Positions 1 through 7,270 of a stretch of 64,000 nucleotides of DNA are shown here, in pieces; the first letter of the stretch is position 1; every line of letters starts with the position of its first letter. Both the position numbers and the translations under genes were made by a program. The notes beneath the pieces are model-generated. The model had not been told where the DNA came from. It saw only the letters and a program-made list of their open reading frames with translations, and searched no databases. Source of the stretch: DATCLS01 sp035296625 (GTDB taxonomy: Bacteria > Actinomycetota > Acidimicrobiia > Acidimicrobiales > VFJN01); contig DATHAO010000015.1 in the NCBI GenBank assembly GCA_035296625.1, positions 62,001-126,000 on the forward strand. Direction: 5' to 3'.

Positions 1-270
1 CGGGCCGTCGCCGGCGGCGGCCGCCCTCACCAGGCGCGCGGTCAGCTCTTCCTCCATCGCCTCGAACACGGCCCGGAACAGGTCGGTCTTGTCGCGGTAG
101 TGGTGGTAGAGCGCCCCGCGGGTGACTTGCGCGTGGCGCACGATCTGCTCGGTGCTCGTGGCGGCGAAGCCCTGGTCGGCGAACAGCTCGCGCCCGGCCG
201 CCACGAGGGCGGCGCGCGTCGCGCGCGCCCGGTCGGCCTTGCGGGTCCCTGGCGTGTCGAGGTCGGACAT
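1..270 (-). CDS. TetR/AcrR family regulator, N-terminal part (cut by window edge)
   Basis: Reading leftward from the ATG at 270-268, 90 codons stay open to the window edge, so only the DNA-binding half is visible. Residues about 8-60 form a TetR helix-turn-helix: an ARATRAALVAAGRELFADQG helix, then TSTEQIVRHAQVTRGALYHHY and DKTDLFRAVFEAME. The gene is divergent from the MDMPI enzyme starting at 333, and a strong palindrome lies between them, so it probably represses that gene and itself. The ligand domain is not visible, so no inducer can be proposed. Confidence 0.9.
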   Translation of the reverse strand, partial: MSDLDTPGTRKADRARATRAALVAAGRELFADQGFAATSTEQIVRHAQVTRGALYHHYRDKTDLFRAVFEAMEEELTARLVRAAAAGDGP

Positions 271-293
271 GTCCCTCCATGGTGCCTCGCCCG

Positions 294-322
294 TTGACAG
301 GCGATGATCCATCCGCGATACA
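294..322 (+). promoter_or_regulatory. Predicted promoter for the MDMPI gene, probably leaderless
   Basis: A consensus -35 TTGACA at 294-299 is followed after 17 bp by GATACA at 317-322. Transcription would begin about 7-10 bases later, at or next to the ATG at 333, which has no Shine-Dalgarno sequence. A leaderless transcript is likely. The -10 hexamer lies inside the TetR-type palindrome, so a bound repressor would block polymerase. Confidence 0.6.
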
Positions 323-338
323 TACAGGCAGTATGTAT
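318..338. promoter_or_regulatory. TetR-type operator (8-bp inverted repeat)
   Basis: ATACATAC at 318-325 and GTATGTAT at 331-338 are perfect reverse complements around a 5-bp AGGCA centre. An extra GTATGTATC half-site overlaps at 335-343. The site lies between a TetR gene and its divergent neighbour and covers the -10 region and start codon of the latter. Position and symmetry are those of a TetR operator; binding by this particular regulator is inferred. Confidence 0.8.
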
Positions 339-1160
339 GTATCAACGGAAAACCCCATCACCGCCCCGCTGCCCGCGGGCGTCGATCCCGCCGCCGCGTT
401 CGCCGCCGAGCAGGCGTTGGCCCTCGAGGTGATCACCTCCCTCACGCCCGAGGAGTGGTCCGCCCCAAGCGGCTGCCCCGGCTGGTCCACCCACGACCTC
501 GTAGCCCACATGGCTGCCATCTGCCGGATCGTCACCGATCCGGCCTCGCTGCCAGACACCGGCGGGGCCCTGACCGAGGCCGCGCAGGAGATCTACGTCG
601 CCGACCGCCGGTCGTGGAGCGACGCCGCCGTGCTCGACGAGTACGCCACCGCCTCGGGGGCCGTCGTCGCCGTGCTGCCGGCCCTGGTGGACCAGACGGA
701 GGTCGTCGTTCCCGGCGGCGACCTCGGCACCTATCCGCTGCCGGTCGTGCTCCGCTCGCTGCCCTTCGACCACACCACCCATCTGCGCGCCGATCTCGTG
801 CGTCCCCGGGGCTCGGTGGCGCGCGACCTGCCCCCCGCCAACGAGGTCGTCCTGGCGGCCACCGTGGCCTGGATCGTCGCCGCGCTGCCCCAGCAGGTCA
901 CCGCAGGGATCCCGCGCTACGACGGCGCGGTGCACCTCACGTTCGCCGGACCCGGCGGGCGCACGGTCGCCGTGCGGGCCGACGGCACGGCGCTCACCGT
1001 CACCGAGCCGGGCGACGACCGGCCCGTCGCAACGGCCACCGGCCGCTCGGAGGACGTGGCGTGGTGGGCCACCGGGCGGGCCGACTGGCGCGATCACGTC
1101 ACGCTCTCGGGCGACGAGGCAGCGGCCGCGGCGCTGCTCGACGCCGTCCGCATCTTCTAG
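333..1160 (+). CDS. MDMPI / maleylpyruvate isomerase family mycothiol-dependent enzyme
   Basis: A 275-residue protein with the DinB-like N-terminal domain of the mycothiol-dependent maleylpyruvate isomerase family, marked by GCPGWSTHDLVAHM at about residues 48-61, whose histidines match the family's metal site. The C-terminal half (from about residue 180) resembles the MDMPI C-terminal/SCP2-like domain. Members use mycothiol, a thiol of Actinobacteria; the substrate of most is unknown. The ATG at 333 is preferred because it follows the promoter and operator directly; an upstream in-frame GTG at 279 would put the operator inside the gene. Probably repressed by the divergent TetR. Confidence 0.82.
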   Translation: MYVSTENPITAPLPAGVDPAAAFAAEQALALEVITSLTPEEWSAPSGCPGWSTHDLVAHMAAICRIVTDPASLPDTGGALTEAAQEIYVADRRSWSDAAVLDEYATASGAVVAVLPALVDQTEVVVPGGDLGTYPLPVVLRSLPFDHTTHLRADLVRPRGSVARDLPPANEVVLAATVAWIVAALPQQVTAGIPRYDGAVHLTFAGPGGRTVAVRADGTALTVTEPGDDRPVATATGRSEDVAWWATGRADWRDHVTLSGDEAAAAALLDAVRIF

Positions 1161-1170
1161 GGACCGGCCG

Positions 1171-1193
1171 CGCCGGGCGGCGAACGCCCGGCG
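1171..1193. terminator. Hairpin between convergent genes
   Basis: CGCCGGGCG (1171-1179) and CGCCCGGCG (1185-1193) form a perfect 9-bp stem with a GCGAA loop, eleven bases after the MDMPI stop and before the end of the convergent GDT1 gene. It lacks a U-tract, as many actinobacterial hairpin terminators do. It could serve either direction. Confidence 0.5.
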
Positions 1194-1293
1194 GCCAGGC
1201 GGCCCGGCGGGTCCGCGGGTCCCGCAGGCCCGAGCGCGGCCGGTGGGTCCGACCGGGCGGACAGCGACCGCGCCGGGGCGCGACCCGGGCGGG

Positions 1294-1863
1294 TCAGAGG
1301 TTCGTGGTGATCAGCACGACGCCGAACACGGCGAACAGCACGGTCGAGCCCAGGCGGGTGGCCCGCTCCGGCAGCTTGGTCCCGAAGTACCGGCCGAGCA
1401 GCACCCCCAGCGTGCCGCTGGCGATGATGCCGAGCGTGGCGCCGATCCACACGAGCACCGGGTTGCCCTGCGCGGCCAGCGTGGCGGTCGCCACCATCGT
1501 CTTGTCGCCCAGCTCGGCCACGAACATGGCGAGTGCCACGGACGTCACGATCGAGCAACCGTCGCCGCCGTGGGCGTCCTCCGCCTCGTCGTCCTCGGGC
1601 TCGGCCCGCAGGTTCCACAGCGCGAAGCCGAGGAACAGCGCGCCGCCCGCCAGGCCGATCGCCCGGGTCGGCAGGGCGGCGCCAAGCAGGCCGCCGACGA
1701 GCACCGACAGCAGGTTGCAGGCCGCATAGGCCAGTGCGACGCCGACCAGTACGGGCGCCAAGCGGTGCCGGGCGCCGAAGCCCAGCGCCACGAGCTGCGT
1801 CTTGTCGCCCAGCTCGGCGATGAACACCAAGCCGAGGGCGGCGAGCAGTGATCCCACGAACAT
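1294..1863 (-). CDS. GDT1/TMEM165 (UPF0016) family cation transporter, probable Mn2+ exporter
   Basis: A 189-residue membrane protein with two homologous halves, each carrying the family signature ELGDKT (residues 17-22 and 117-122), separated by an acidic cytosolic linker (about 87-100). About six hydrophobic segments are visible. Bacterial members export Mn2+, and eukaryotic relatives move Mn2+/Ca2+/H+. The upstream leader contains a yybP-ykoY manganese riboswitch, which independently supports Mn2+ as substrate and predicts induction by excess Mn2+. The ATG at 1863 follows GAGGGAG almost directly. It is monocistronic as far as can be seen. Confidence 0.92.
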   Translation of the reverse strand: MFVGSLLAALGLVFIAELGDKTQLVALGFGARHRLAPVLVGVALAYAACNLLSVLVGGLLGAALPTRAIGLAGGALFLGFALWNLRAEPEDDEAEDAHGGDGCSIVTSVALAMFVAELGDKTMVATATLAAQGNPVLVWIGATLGIIASGTLGVLLGRYFGTKLPERATRLGSTVLFAVFGVVLITTNL

Positions 1864-1932
1864 CTCCCTCGATCACGCCGACCGGGGGCGGGGACCAACG
1901 CGCGACCCCGACCCCGGCAGCGACGGCTACCT

Positions 1933-2034
1933 GGAGGTCGAAGGTCTCGCCCGCCCGCTGGTGTGCGGGCCGGCCGCCCGGGCCGATGTCGGCCAGCATG
2001 TCGAACGACCGTTGCGGGGCTACTCCCCTTCTCC
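1933..2034 (-). ncRNA. yybP-ykoY manganese riboswitch
   Basis: On the minus strand the leader of the GDT1 gene contains GGGGAGTAGC (complement of 2019-2028), the hallmark 5' loop, and GCGAGACCTT (complement of 1941-1950), the matching 3' loop. GGAG/AAG and CTT/CTCC on either side can pair as P1, and GC-rich arms lie between. In known members the two L1/L3 loops dock to bind Mn2+ and turn the downstream gene on. The GC-rich stretch at 1864-1932 can fold as an expression platform. Placement before a GDT1-type exporter is a well-known association. Confidence 0.87.
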
Positions 2035-2101
2035 GCCGCCGACCCTACTGGCGGCGGACGGCTCGGCACACCCACTGGCCGGTGGCTGGCACACTGCGGG
2101 C

Positions 2102-2560
2102 GTGGTCCCCCCCGTGCTGCTGCCGCACCTACGCCAGGCCCGTGACCTGGCGGACCGCCACTACGCCGATCCACTCGACCTGGACGCCCTGGCGGCGGCG
2201 GCCCACGTGTCGAAATATCACTTCTGCCGGTGCTTCGCCGAGACCTACGGCGAGACGCCGATGCGCTACCTGACCCGGCGGCGCATCGAGCGGGCCCAGG
2301 ACCTGCTGCGTTCCGCCAACCTCACGGTGACCGAGGTCTGCATGCTCGTCGGGTTCTCGAGCCTCGGGTCGTTCTCCTCCCGCTTCCGCGAGCTCGTCGG
2401 CGAGACGCCGACGCGCTACCGCGACCGCTGGGCGGCGCGGGGCGGGCCGCACATCCCGGGCTGCTTCCTGTTCATGCGGGGCGTCGACGCCTTGCCCGGC
2501 GCAGGAGAGCAAGCTCGGAGAAGCACCGCGCCCGAACCGGCCCCTACGTTGCCCGCATGA
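2102..2560 (+). CDS. AraC family transcriptional regulator (DNA-binding domain only)
   Basis: About 152 residues consisting almost entirely of the AraC double helix-turn-helix (about residues 5-105): LDALAAAAHVSKYHFCRCF, then TVTEVCMLVGFSSLGSFSSR and the signature GETPTRYRDRW. No N-terminal sensor domain is present. GTG 2102 is chosen because the domain starts right after it; upstream in-frame sequence is low-complexity and overlaps the riboswitch region. The stop overlaps the ATG of the next gene (ATGA), so a VOC protein is translated with it; this AraC-VOC pairing is common in Actinobacteria and suggests local control. Confidence 0.85.
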   Translation: MVPPVLLPHLRQARDLADRHYADPLDLDALAAAAHVSKYHFCRCFAETYGETPMRYLTRRRIERAQDLLRSANLTVTEVCMLVGFSSLGSFSSRFRELVGETPTRYRDRWAARGGPHIPGCFLFMRGVDALPGAGEQARRSTAPEPAPTLPA

Positions 2561-2997
2561 TCACTAACGTCTCGCTCGCCACCGTGTGGGTCACCGACCA
2601 GGACGAGGCCAAGGCCTTCTACGTGGACAAGCTCGGCTTCCGCGAATCCACCGACGTCAGCATGGGCGACGGCTACCGCTGGGTCACGGTGAGCCACCCC
2701 GACCACCCCGAGCTCGAGCTCACGCTCATGAAGCCCGGACCGCCGCTCGACGAGGAGTCGGCCGACGCCTTCCGGCGCATGCTGGACAAAGGCTCTCTCG
2801 GCGCCGTCGGCCTCGCCACCGACGACTGCCGCAAGACCTACGAGGAGCTCGTGGCCAAGGGGGTCACGTTCATCCAGGACCCGTCCGACCGCCCGTACGG
2901 CGTCGAGGCCATCCTGCGGGACAACTCGGGCAACTGGCTCGTGCTCGTCGAGCAGAAGCCGTTCCGCCCCGAGGACATCGGCCCTCAGCCGTCGTAA
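2557..2997 (+). CDS. VOC family (glyoxalase/bleomycin-resistance-like) protein
   Basis: A 146-residue single VOC domain: an N-terminal beta strand, TDQDEAKAFYVDKLGF (about 13-28), and a C-terminal half ending RDNSGNWLVLVEQ with the acidic residue expected as a metal ligand. The family includes glyoxalases, dioxygenases and antibiotic-binding proteins; the sequence does not settle the substrate. Its start codon overlaps the stop of the AraC regulator, so the two are translationally coupled. Confidence 0.88.
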   Translation: MITNVSLATVWVTDQDEAKAFYVDKLGFRESTDVSMGDGYRWVTVSHPDHPELELTLMKPGPPLDEESADAFRRMLDKGSLGAVGLATDDCRKTYEELVAKGVTFIQDPSDRPYGVEAILRDNSGNWLVLVEQKPFRPEDIGPQPS

Positions 2998-3015
2998 CCG
3001 GACGGCGCGGTGCCG

Positions 3016-3837
3016 CTAGGTCGGCACGCCGCGCTCGAGCGTGCCGAGCACGACGGCGTTGACGGCTTCGGGACGCTGCACCACCACGAAGTGGCCGGCG
3101 TCGGCCACCTCCACAATGCGCACGCCGGCCGTGGCGAGCGTCACGCGGGCGTCGTCGGCGAGCGTGACCCGGTCGTCGGTGCCGCGCACCAGGGCGACCG
3201 GATGCGGGCGGGCGGCCGCCACCACCGCCGGGGTCAGGTCGCGGTGGCGGGTCAGGTGGTTGAACCCGGCGATCAACCAGCGGCGGTGCACCCGGCCGGG
3301 GTTGCGGCGCATCTCGGCCACCAGGGCCTCGCGCCGGGTCTCGGGGAGCTGGCCCCGCATGCCGAAGTCGAGAGCGCGCAGCATCGCCCACCAGGCCGCG
3401 CCCGCCATGACCGGCACCCGGCTGACGCGGTCGAGGGACCGGCTCGACGCCTCCTCGTCGCGCGGACGCAGCGCCGGGGCGACGAGCACGAGCGCGCCGC
3501 GCCAGCGGCCGTAGGTGGCGACGTCGATGAGCGCGTGCGCCGACAGGCTGTGTCCGAGCAGCAGGTCGACGCTCTCGCGTCGGGCCATCTCGTCGACCAG
3601 CTCGGCATAGGCGTCGACCGTGAACGGAAAGCCCACTGGGGCGGGACGGCCGCCGAAGCCGGGCGGGGTGGCGGCCAGCGCCTGCACGCCCGCGTGCGCC
3701 AGCGCCGGGTCCTCCAGCATGCCCCGGTAGAACTCGGCGGTCGCCATGTTGGCGGGCAGCAGCAGCACCCGGTGGCGGATCCGCTCGGTGGCCCCGCCTT
3801 CGAGCAGCTCCCAGCCGTCGACCTCGCGACGCTCCAT
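3016..3837 (-). CDS. Alpha/beta hydrolase
   Basis: A 273-residue alpha/beta hydrolase fold protein. The nucleophile elbow GHSLSA (about residues 94-99) provides the serine, RGTDDRVTL holds the likely acid, and DAGHFVVVQRP carries the catalytic histidine near the C-terminus. No signal peptide is evident, so it is probably cytosolic. It shares direction with the downstream-lying aminotransferase gene 34 bp upstream of its start, so both may be read from one promoter. Substrate cannot be predicted. Confidence 0.85.
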   Translation of the reverse strand: MERREVDGWELLEGGATERIRHRVLLLPANMATAEFYRGMLEDPALAHAGVQALAATPPGFGGRPAPVGFPFTVDAYAELVDEMARRESVDLLLGHSLSAHALIDVATYGRWRGALVLVAPALRPRDEEASSRSLDRVSRVPVMAGAAWWAMLRALDFGMRGQLPETRREALVAEMRRNPGRVHRRWLIAGFNHLTRHRDLTPAVVAAARPHPVALVRGTDDRVTLADDARVTLATAGVRIVEVADAGHFVVVQRPEAVNAVVLGTLERGVPT

Positions 3838-3871
3838 GCCCCAACCATGCCAGGTCCGCCGGGCGGCGGTG

Positions 3872-5041
3872 TCACCCCGGGCGCAGTCCGGCCAGGCGCT
3901 CCACCGCCTCGGCCAGCACGTCGGACCGCTTGCAGAAGGCGAAGCGCACGAGGTGGCGCCCCCGCGCCGGATCGGCGTAGAAGACGGCGTTCGGCACCGC
4001 CACCACCCCGCAGCGCTCGGGCAGGGAGCGGCACAGCGCCACCCCGTCCTCGACGCCGAGCGGACGCACGTCGACGGTCACGAAGTACGTCCCGGCGGGC
4101 CGGTACACGTCGAAGCCGGCGGCGGCCAACCCGGCGCACAGCAGGTCGCGCTTGGCCGCGAGCTCGGCCCGGAGCCCGTCGTAGTAGTCGTCGCCCAGCT
4201 CGAGACCCACGACGACGGCGTGCTGGAACGGCGCCGCGTTGACGTAGGTGAGGAACTGCTTGGCGGTCCGCACGGCGCTCACCAGCGGGGCGGGACCCAC
4301 GGCCCACCCCACCTTCCACCCGGTGAACGAGAACGTCTTGCCAGCGGAGGAGATCGTGAGGGTCCGCTCGGCCATCCCCGGGTAGGCGGCCAGCGGCCGG
4401 TGCTCGCCCTCGTAGACGAGGTGCTCATAGACCTCGTCGGTGACGGCCACGAGGTCGTGCTCGACGCAGAGCCGGGCGATGGCCGCCAGCTCGGCGTCGG
4501 TGAGGATCATGCCCGTCGGGTTGTGCGGCGAGTTGACCAGCACGACCCGGGTGCGGGGCGTGATGGCGGCCGCCAGGGCGTCGAGGTCCACCCGGTAGCC
4601 CGGCGGCAGCAACGTCACCGGCCGGAGGCGAGCACCGGCCATGGCAGCACAGGCCGTGTACGAGTCGTAGGTGGGCTCGAACGCCACGACCTCGTCGCCC
4701 ACCTCGCACAGCGCCAGCAGGGCGGCGGCCACCGCCTCGGTGGCGCCGGCGGTGACGAGCACCTCGGCGTCGGGGTCGACGTCTAGCCCCCAGAAGCGCT
4801 TCTGGTGGCGGGCGATCGCCGCCCGCAGCTCGGGGATGCCGGGCCCGGGCGGGTACTGGTTGTGTCCCGCCCGGATGGCGGCCACGGCGGCGTCGGCCAC
4901 CGCCGCCGGCCCGTCGGTGTCCGGGAACCCCTGCCCGAGGTTGATGGCTCCGGTGCGCACGGCCAGCGCGGACATCTCGGCGAAGATCGTGGTGCCGAAG
5001 CCCTGGAGCCGTGCTGCCAGGTAGGGCTGTCGTGCGGTCAT
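3872..5041 (-). CDS. dapC: Class I/II aminotransferase, DapC-like (N-succinyldiaminopimelate aminotransferase)
   Basis: A 389-residue fold-type I PLP enzyme. NLGQGFPDTDGP and NQYPPGPGIPELR near the N-terminus, SPHNPTG (171-177), TDEVYEHLVYEG (201-212) and the PLP lysine K235 in SSAGKTFSFTGWK are all present. The order of motifs and the PFQ..AV segment follow mycobacterial Rv0858c, which makes N-succinyl-LL-diaminopimelate in lysine/peptidoglycan synthesis. Related kynurenine and methionine aminotransferases share many of these motifs, so DapC is the best guess, not proven. No other lysine-pathway gene is nearby. Confidence 0.8.
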   Translation of the reverse strand: MTARQPYLAARLQGFGTTIFAEMSALAVRTGAINLGQGFPDTDGPAAVADAAVAAIRAGHNQYPPGPGIPELRAAIARHQKRFWGLDVDPDAEVLVTAGATEAVAAALLALCEVGDEVVAFEPTYDSYTACAAMAGARLRPVTLLPPGYRVDLDALAAAITPRTRVVLVNSPHNPTGMILTDAELAAIARLCVEHDLVAVTDEVYEHLVYEGEHRPLAAYPGMAERTLTISSAGKTFSFTGWKVGWAVGPAPLVSAVRTAKQFLTYVNAAPFQHAVVVGLELGDDYYDGLRAELAAKRDLLCAGLAAAGFDVYRPAGTYFVTVDVRPLGVEDGVALCRSLPERCGVVAVPNAVFYADPARGRHLVRFAFCKRSDVLAEAVERLAGLRPG

Positions 5042-5110
5042 CGCCCCAGGCTGACACGCCCGGCGCCACCTGGCCCGCCCACGCTCGACGTACAGTTAAG
5101 TCGAGGTTCT

Positions 5111-5187
5111 GCGCGGTCCGGATTCGTTCTACGCGGTCCGGATGCGATCAAGCGGGCCGGATGCGGTCAAGCGGGCCGGCCGCGTCA
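5111..5187. repeat. Degenerate ~20-bp tandem repeat, about four copies
   Basis: Four adjacent units begin at 5111, 5131, 5151 and 5170. Each has the pattern GCGCGGTCCGGATnCGnTCA or a variant with GCGGGCCGG. The array lies between the aminotransferase and MarR genes and its last unit runs into the MarR stop codon (5187-5185). Copies one and two are closest; function is unknown. Confidence 0.6.
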
Positions 5188-5724
5188 GGCGGGCTGGTCG
5201 GCCTGGGCCTGGTCGAAGTCGCCGGCCACCCGCCGGATCTCACGCATGATGCGGACCAGCTCGGCCACGTCGCTGTCGGGCACGGGCATCTGCGAGAACG
5301 CCTGCTCGTTGAGGTCGAGGGTGGCCCGCTCGACCACCGCCCGCCCGGTCGGGGTGATCTCGGCGAGCACCGCTCGTCCGTCGGTCGGATGCGGTACCCG
5401 CACGACGAAGCCCTGGCGCTCGAGGCGGTCGATCGCACTGGTCACGCTGGCGGGGTGGACCTGGAGCCGCGAGCCGATCTTGCCGAGCGGGAGCGACCCC
5501 TCGCGGGTGAAGGCGAGCAACCGAAGCACCTCGAACCGGGCGAAGGTCAGCTCGTGCGGGCGCAGCACGGCGTCGACGATGCCCATGTAGAGCTGCTGGA
5601 CCCGCATGATCGACGTGACCACCGCCATGCCGTCCGCCGCGTCGCCCCAGCCGTGGATGCGCCACTGGCGCTCGGCCTCGGCGACCGGGTCGAAACGCAG
5701 GCGGGTCCGGAACGGCATCGTCAC
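5185..5724 (-). CDS. MarR family transcriptional regulator
   Basis: A 179-residue winged-helix protein. The MarR core covers about residues 35-140: LTFARFEVLRLLAF, a recognition helix region VHPASVTSAIDRLERQGFV, and the wing PHPTDGRAVLAEITPTGRAV with the family Asp-x-Arg. GTG 5724 and ATG 5718 are both plausible starts. It is probably an autoregulator responding to a small aromatic or lipophilic ligand; which genes it controls is unclear because both neighbours on its strand are separated by more than 100 bp. Confidence 0.88.
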   Translation of the reverse strand: MTMPFRTRLRFDPVAEAERQWRIHGWGDAADGMAVVTSIMRVQQLYMGIVDAVLRPHELTFARFEVLRLLAFTREGSLPLGKIGSRLQVHPASVTSAIDRLERQGFVVRVPHPTDGRAVLAEITPTGRAVVERATLDLNEQAFSQMPVPDSDVAELVRIMREIRRVAGDFDQAQADQPA

Positions 5725-5830
5725 AGCCTACGACCGGACTGCTGACACGATCCAGCCGCACAGCTATCCATACCGACGTGGGGGTCAATCCCCGGTGGCC
5801 GGTGCCGGGCCTCTCCCCTGCACGGGAGCA

Positions 5831-6115
5831 TCACGCCGGCCACGCGACGGGGACACGTCCGGCCTCGTCCGGGTGCTGCTCCAGCCAGCGCCGGGCGAAC
5901 GGGCAGAGGGGCACCACCGTGAGCCCGTCCGCGGCGGCGTAGTCGAGGGCGGCGCTCACCAGCTCGCCGCCGACACCCTTACCCTCCAGCGCCGCGGGCA
6001 CGCCGGTGTGGACCAGCACCAGGCGGCCGCCATGCAGCCGGTAGACGAGCTCGGCGACGTGGCCGTCCTCGGTGTGGGAGAAGCGGCTGGCGGTCTCTTC
6101 GTGGATGACCGTCAC
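5831..6115 (-). CDS. Small GCN5-related N-acetyltransferase (YjdJ type)
   Basis: A 94-residue protein of the compact GNAT subgroup: VAELVYRLHGGRLVLVHTGVP, then the acetyl-CoA loop EGKGVGGELVSAALDYA and VVPLCPFARRWLEQHP near the C-terminus. The PLCPFA...W..HP ending is typical of this subgroup. GTG 6115 overlaps the TGA of the upstream DUF2630 gene (GTGA), so the two are coupled. Acceptor is unknown. Confidence 0.85.
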   Translation of the reverse strand: MTVIHEETASRFSHTEDGHVAELVYRLHGGRLVLVHTGVPAALEGKGVGGELVSAALDYAAADGLTVVPLCPFARRWLEQHPDEAGRVPVAWPA

Positions 6116-6339
6116 TGCTGGTAGTGCTCGACGGTGTCGGCGCTGCGCACCTGGGCGGCCTCGGCGTCGTCGCCGTACTGGCGGCGGGCGCGGCGCTGGC
6201 GGAGCAAGTCCCAGCACTGGTCGAGGGTCTCCTCGAGGTCGCGGAGGCGCTCGTCGTCGGGCGGGCCCCCGCCGCCGCGCAGCGAGTGCTCCTCCTCCAT
6301 CAGGGCGTTGATGCGGTCGAGGATCTGCTTGTCGTCCAT
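6112..6339 (-). CDS. DUF2630 family protein
   Basis: A 75-residue charged helical protein starting MDDKQILDRINALMEEEHSL and containing RLRDLEETLDQCWDLLRQRRA, the pattern of DUF2630, a small actinobacterial family of unknown function. It looks like a two-helix hairpin or coiled coil. It is translated just ahead of a small acetyltransferase and overlaps its start codon. Confidence 0.85.
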   Translation of the reverse strand: MDDKQILDRINALMEEEHSLRGGGGPPDDERLRDLEETLDQCWDLLRQRRARRQYGDDAEAAQVRSADTVEHYQQ

Positions 6340-6393
6340 CGGACCTCCGAGGGTCGGGCACGTGTCAGGCGTTCTACCGGATCGCGGGCCCGG

Positions 6394-7044
6394 CTACTCC
6401 CCCGCCGCGCGGTGGCCGGCGTCGGAGCGATCCCGCAGGGCGTCGCGCACGTGCTCGGTGAAGGTGAGCTGGCCGGCCGGCGTGAGGTGCACGCCGTCCG
6501 CATCGACCATTCCCGGGGTGGCGTCGAGCCAGTCGTCGTAGGACAGCACCTCGAGGTTCGGCCATCGTGTCGTGGCCCGGCGCAGGGCCTCGTTGATTGC
6601 CCCGGGGTCGGCGGGCTCGGGTGCCTCGGACCGCACGTCGAGCCACAGCACGACGTCGAGCTCGCGGAGCGGCGCCATGATGTCGTCGATGGCGGCGTCG
6701 AGGGAGCGGCACCCGTCGCAGCCGTTGGTCCCCAGCTCGATGACGCCGACCTTGTAGTCGGTGGTGGCGGTGGCCACCTTCAGGTAGTCGGGCCAGTTCA
6801 CGTCCGCGTAGCCGCCGCCGCGGATGCCGGCGCCGGGCTGGGCCTCGATGTGCGCCTTCCACCCGTCGTCACGCAGGGCGTTGTGCAGCTCGTCGGCGGC
6901 GGAGAAGAGCAGCGAGTCGCCGATGAGCAGCACGGGCCCGGGCGTCTCGACGTCGTCGCGCCCGAACACCGCGGCGACTACGACGGCGATGAGCACCAGC
7001 ACGGCGATCGTGCCCAGCGACGAACCCTCGGAGCTCTTGGCCAC
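6394..7044 (-). CDS. SGNH/GDSL hydrolase, membrane-anchored
   Basis: A 216-residue protein with one N-terminal transmembrane segment (about 10-28) followed by an SGNH hydrolase domain: block I LLIGDSLLFSAA with serine 44, block III ELGTNGC with the oxyanion asparagine, and block V DADGVHLTPAG with the Asp/His pair. The catalytic domain is probably extracytoplasmic; such enzymes often deacetylate or de-esterify cell-wall sugars or lipids. GTG 7044 follows GGAGGGG with good spacing. It is divergent from an M23 peptidoglycan peptidase, which supports a cell-envelope role. Confidence 0.85.
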   Translation of the reverse strand: MAKSSEGSSLGTIAVLVLIAVVVAAVFGRDDVETPGPVLLIGDSLLFSAADELHNALRDDGWKAHIEAQPGAGIRGGGYADVNWPDYLKVATATTDYKVGVIELGTNGCDGCRSLDAAIDDIMAPLRELDVVLWLDVRSEAPEPADPGAINEALRRATTRWPNLEVLSYDDWLDATPGMVDADGVHLTPAGQLTFTEHVRDALRDRSDAGHRAAGE

Positions 7045-7096
7045 GGTGCACCCCTCCGATTCCGTCGGGCGGCGTGTCGCGAGGACTCTTCCCCGC

Positions 7097-7173
7097 GGTA
7101 GGAGGCCTACCCCAAGCATCGCAGTCGCTATCGCCCTCGTGGCGGAGCCCCAGCGTCCCGCCCATAGCGACTG
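7097..7173. promoter_or_regulatory. Structured divergent intergenic region with two hairpins
   Basis: GGTAGG-AGG-CCTACC at 7097-7111 is a perfect 6-bp hairpin. CAGTCGCTAT (7122-7131) and ATAGCGACTG (7164-7173) are perfect 10-bp inverted arms enclosing a 32-base loop that contains its own CGCC/GGCG stem. The pair lies about 100 bp before the M23 peptidase start. It may be an RNA leader or a protein-binding site. No known riboswitch consensus was recognised. Confidence 0.5.
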
Positions 7174-7270
7174 ACTGGGCAGGGTGGCACGCGATGGGTT
7201 TGAATGTGCAGCACCCTCCCCGGCCGCCGATGCGGCCCGGTCGCCAGGGAACCGCCGCTCGAGGGGAACG

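Noticed and set aside
7045..7270. c-di-AMP (ydaO/yuaA) riboswitch before the M23 peptidase
   Set aside because: This association is common in Actinobacteria, but the conserved ydaO sequence blocks were not found; only unassigned hairpins are present.
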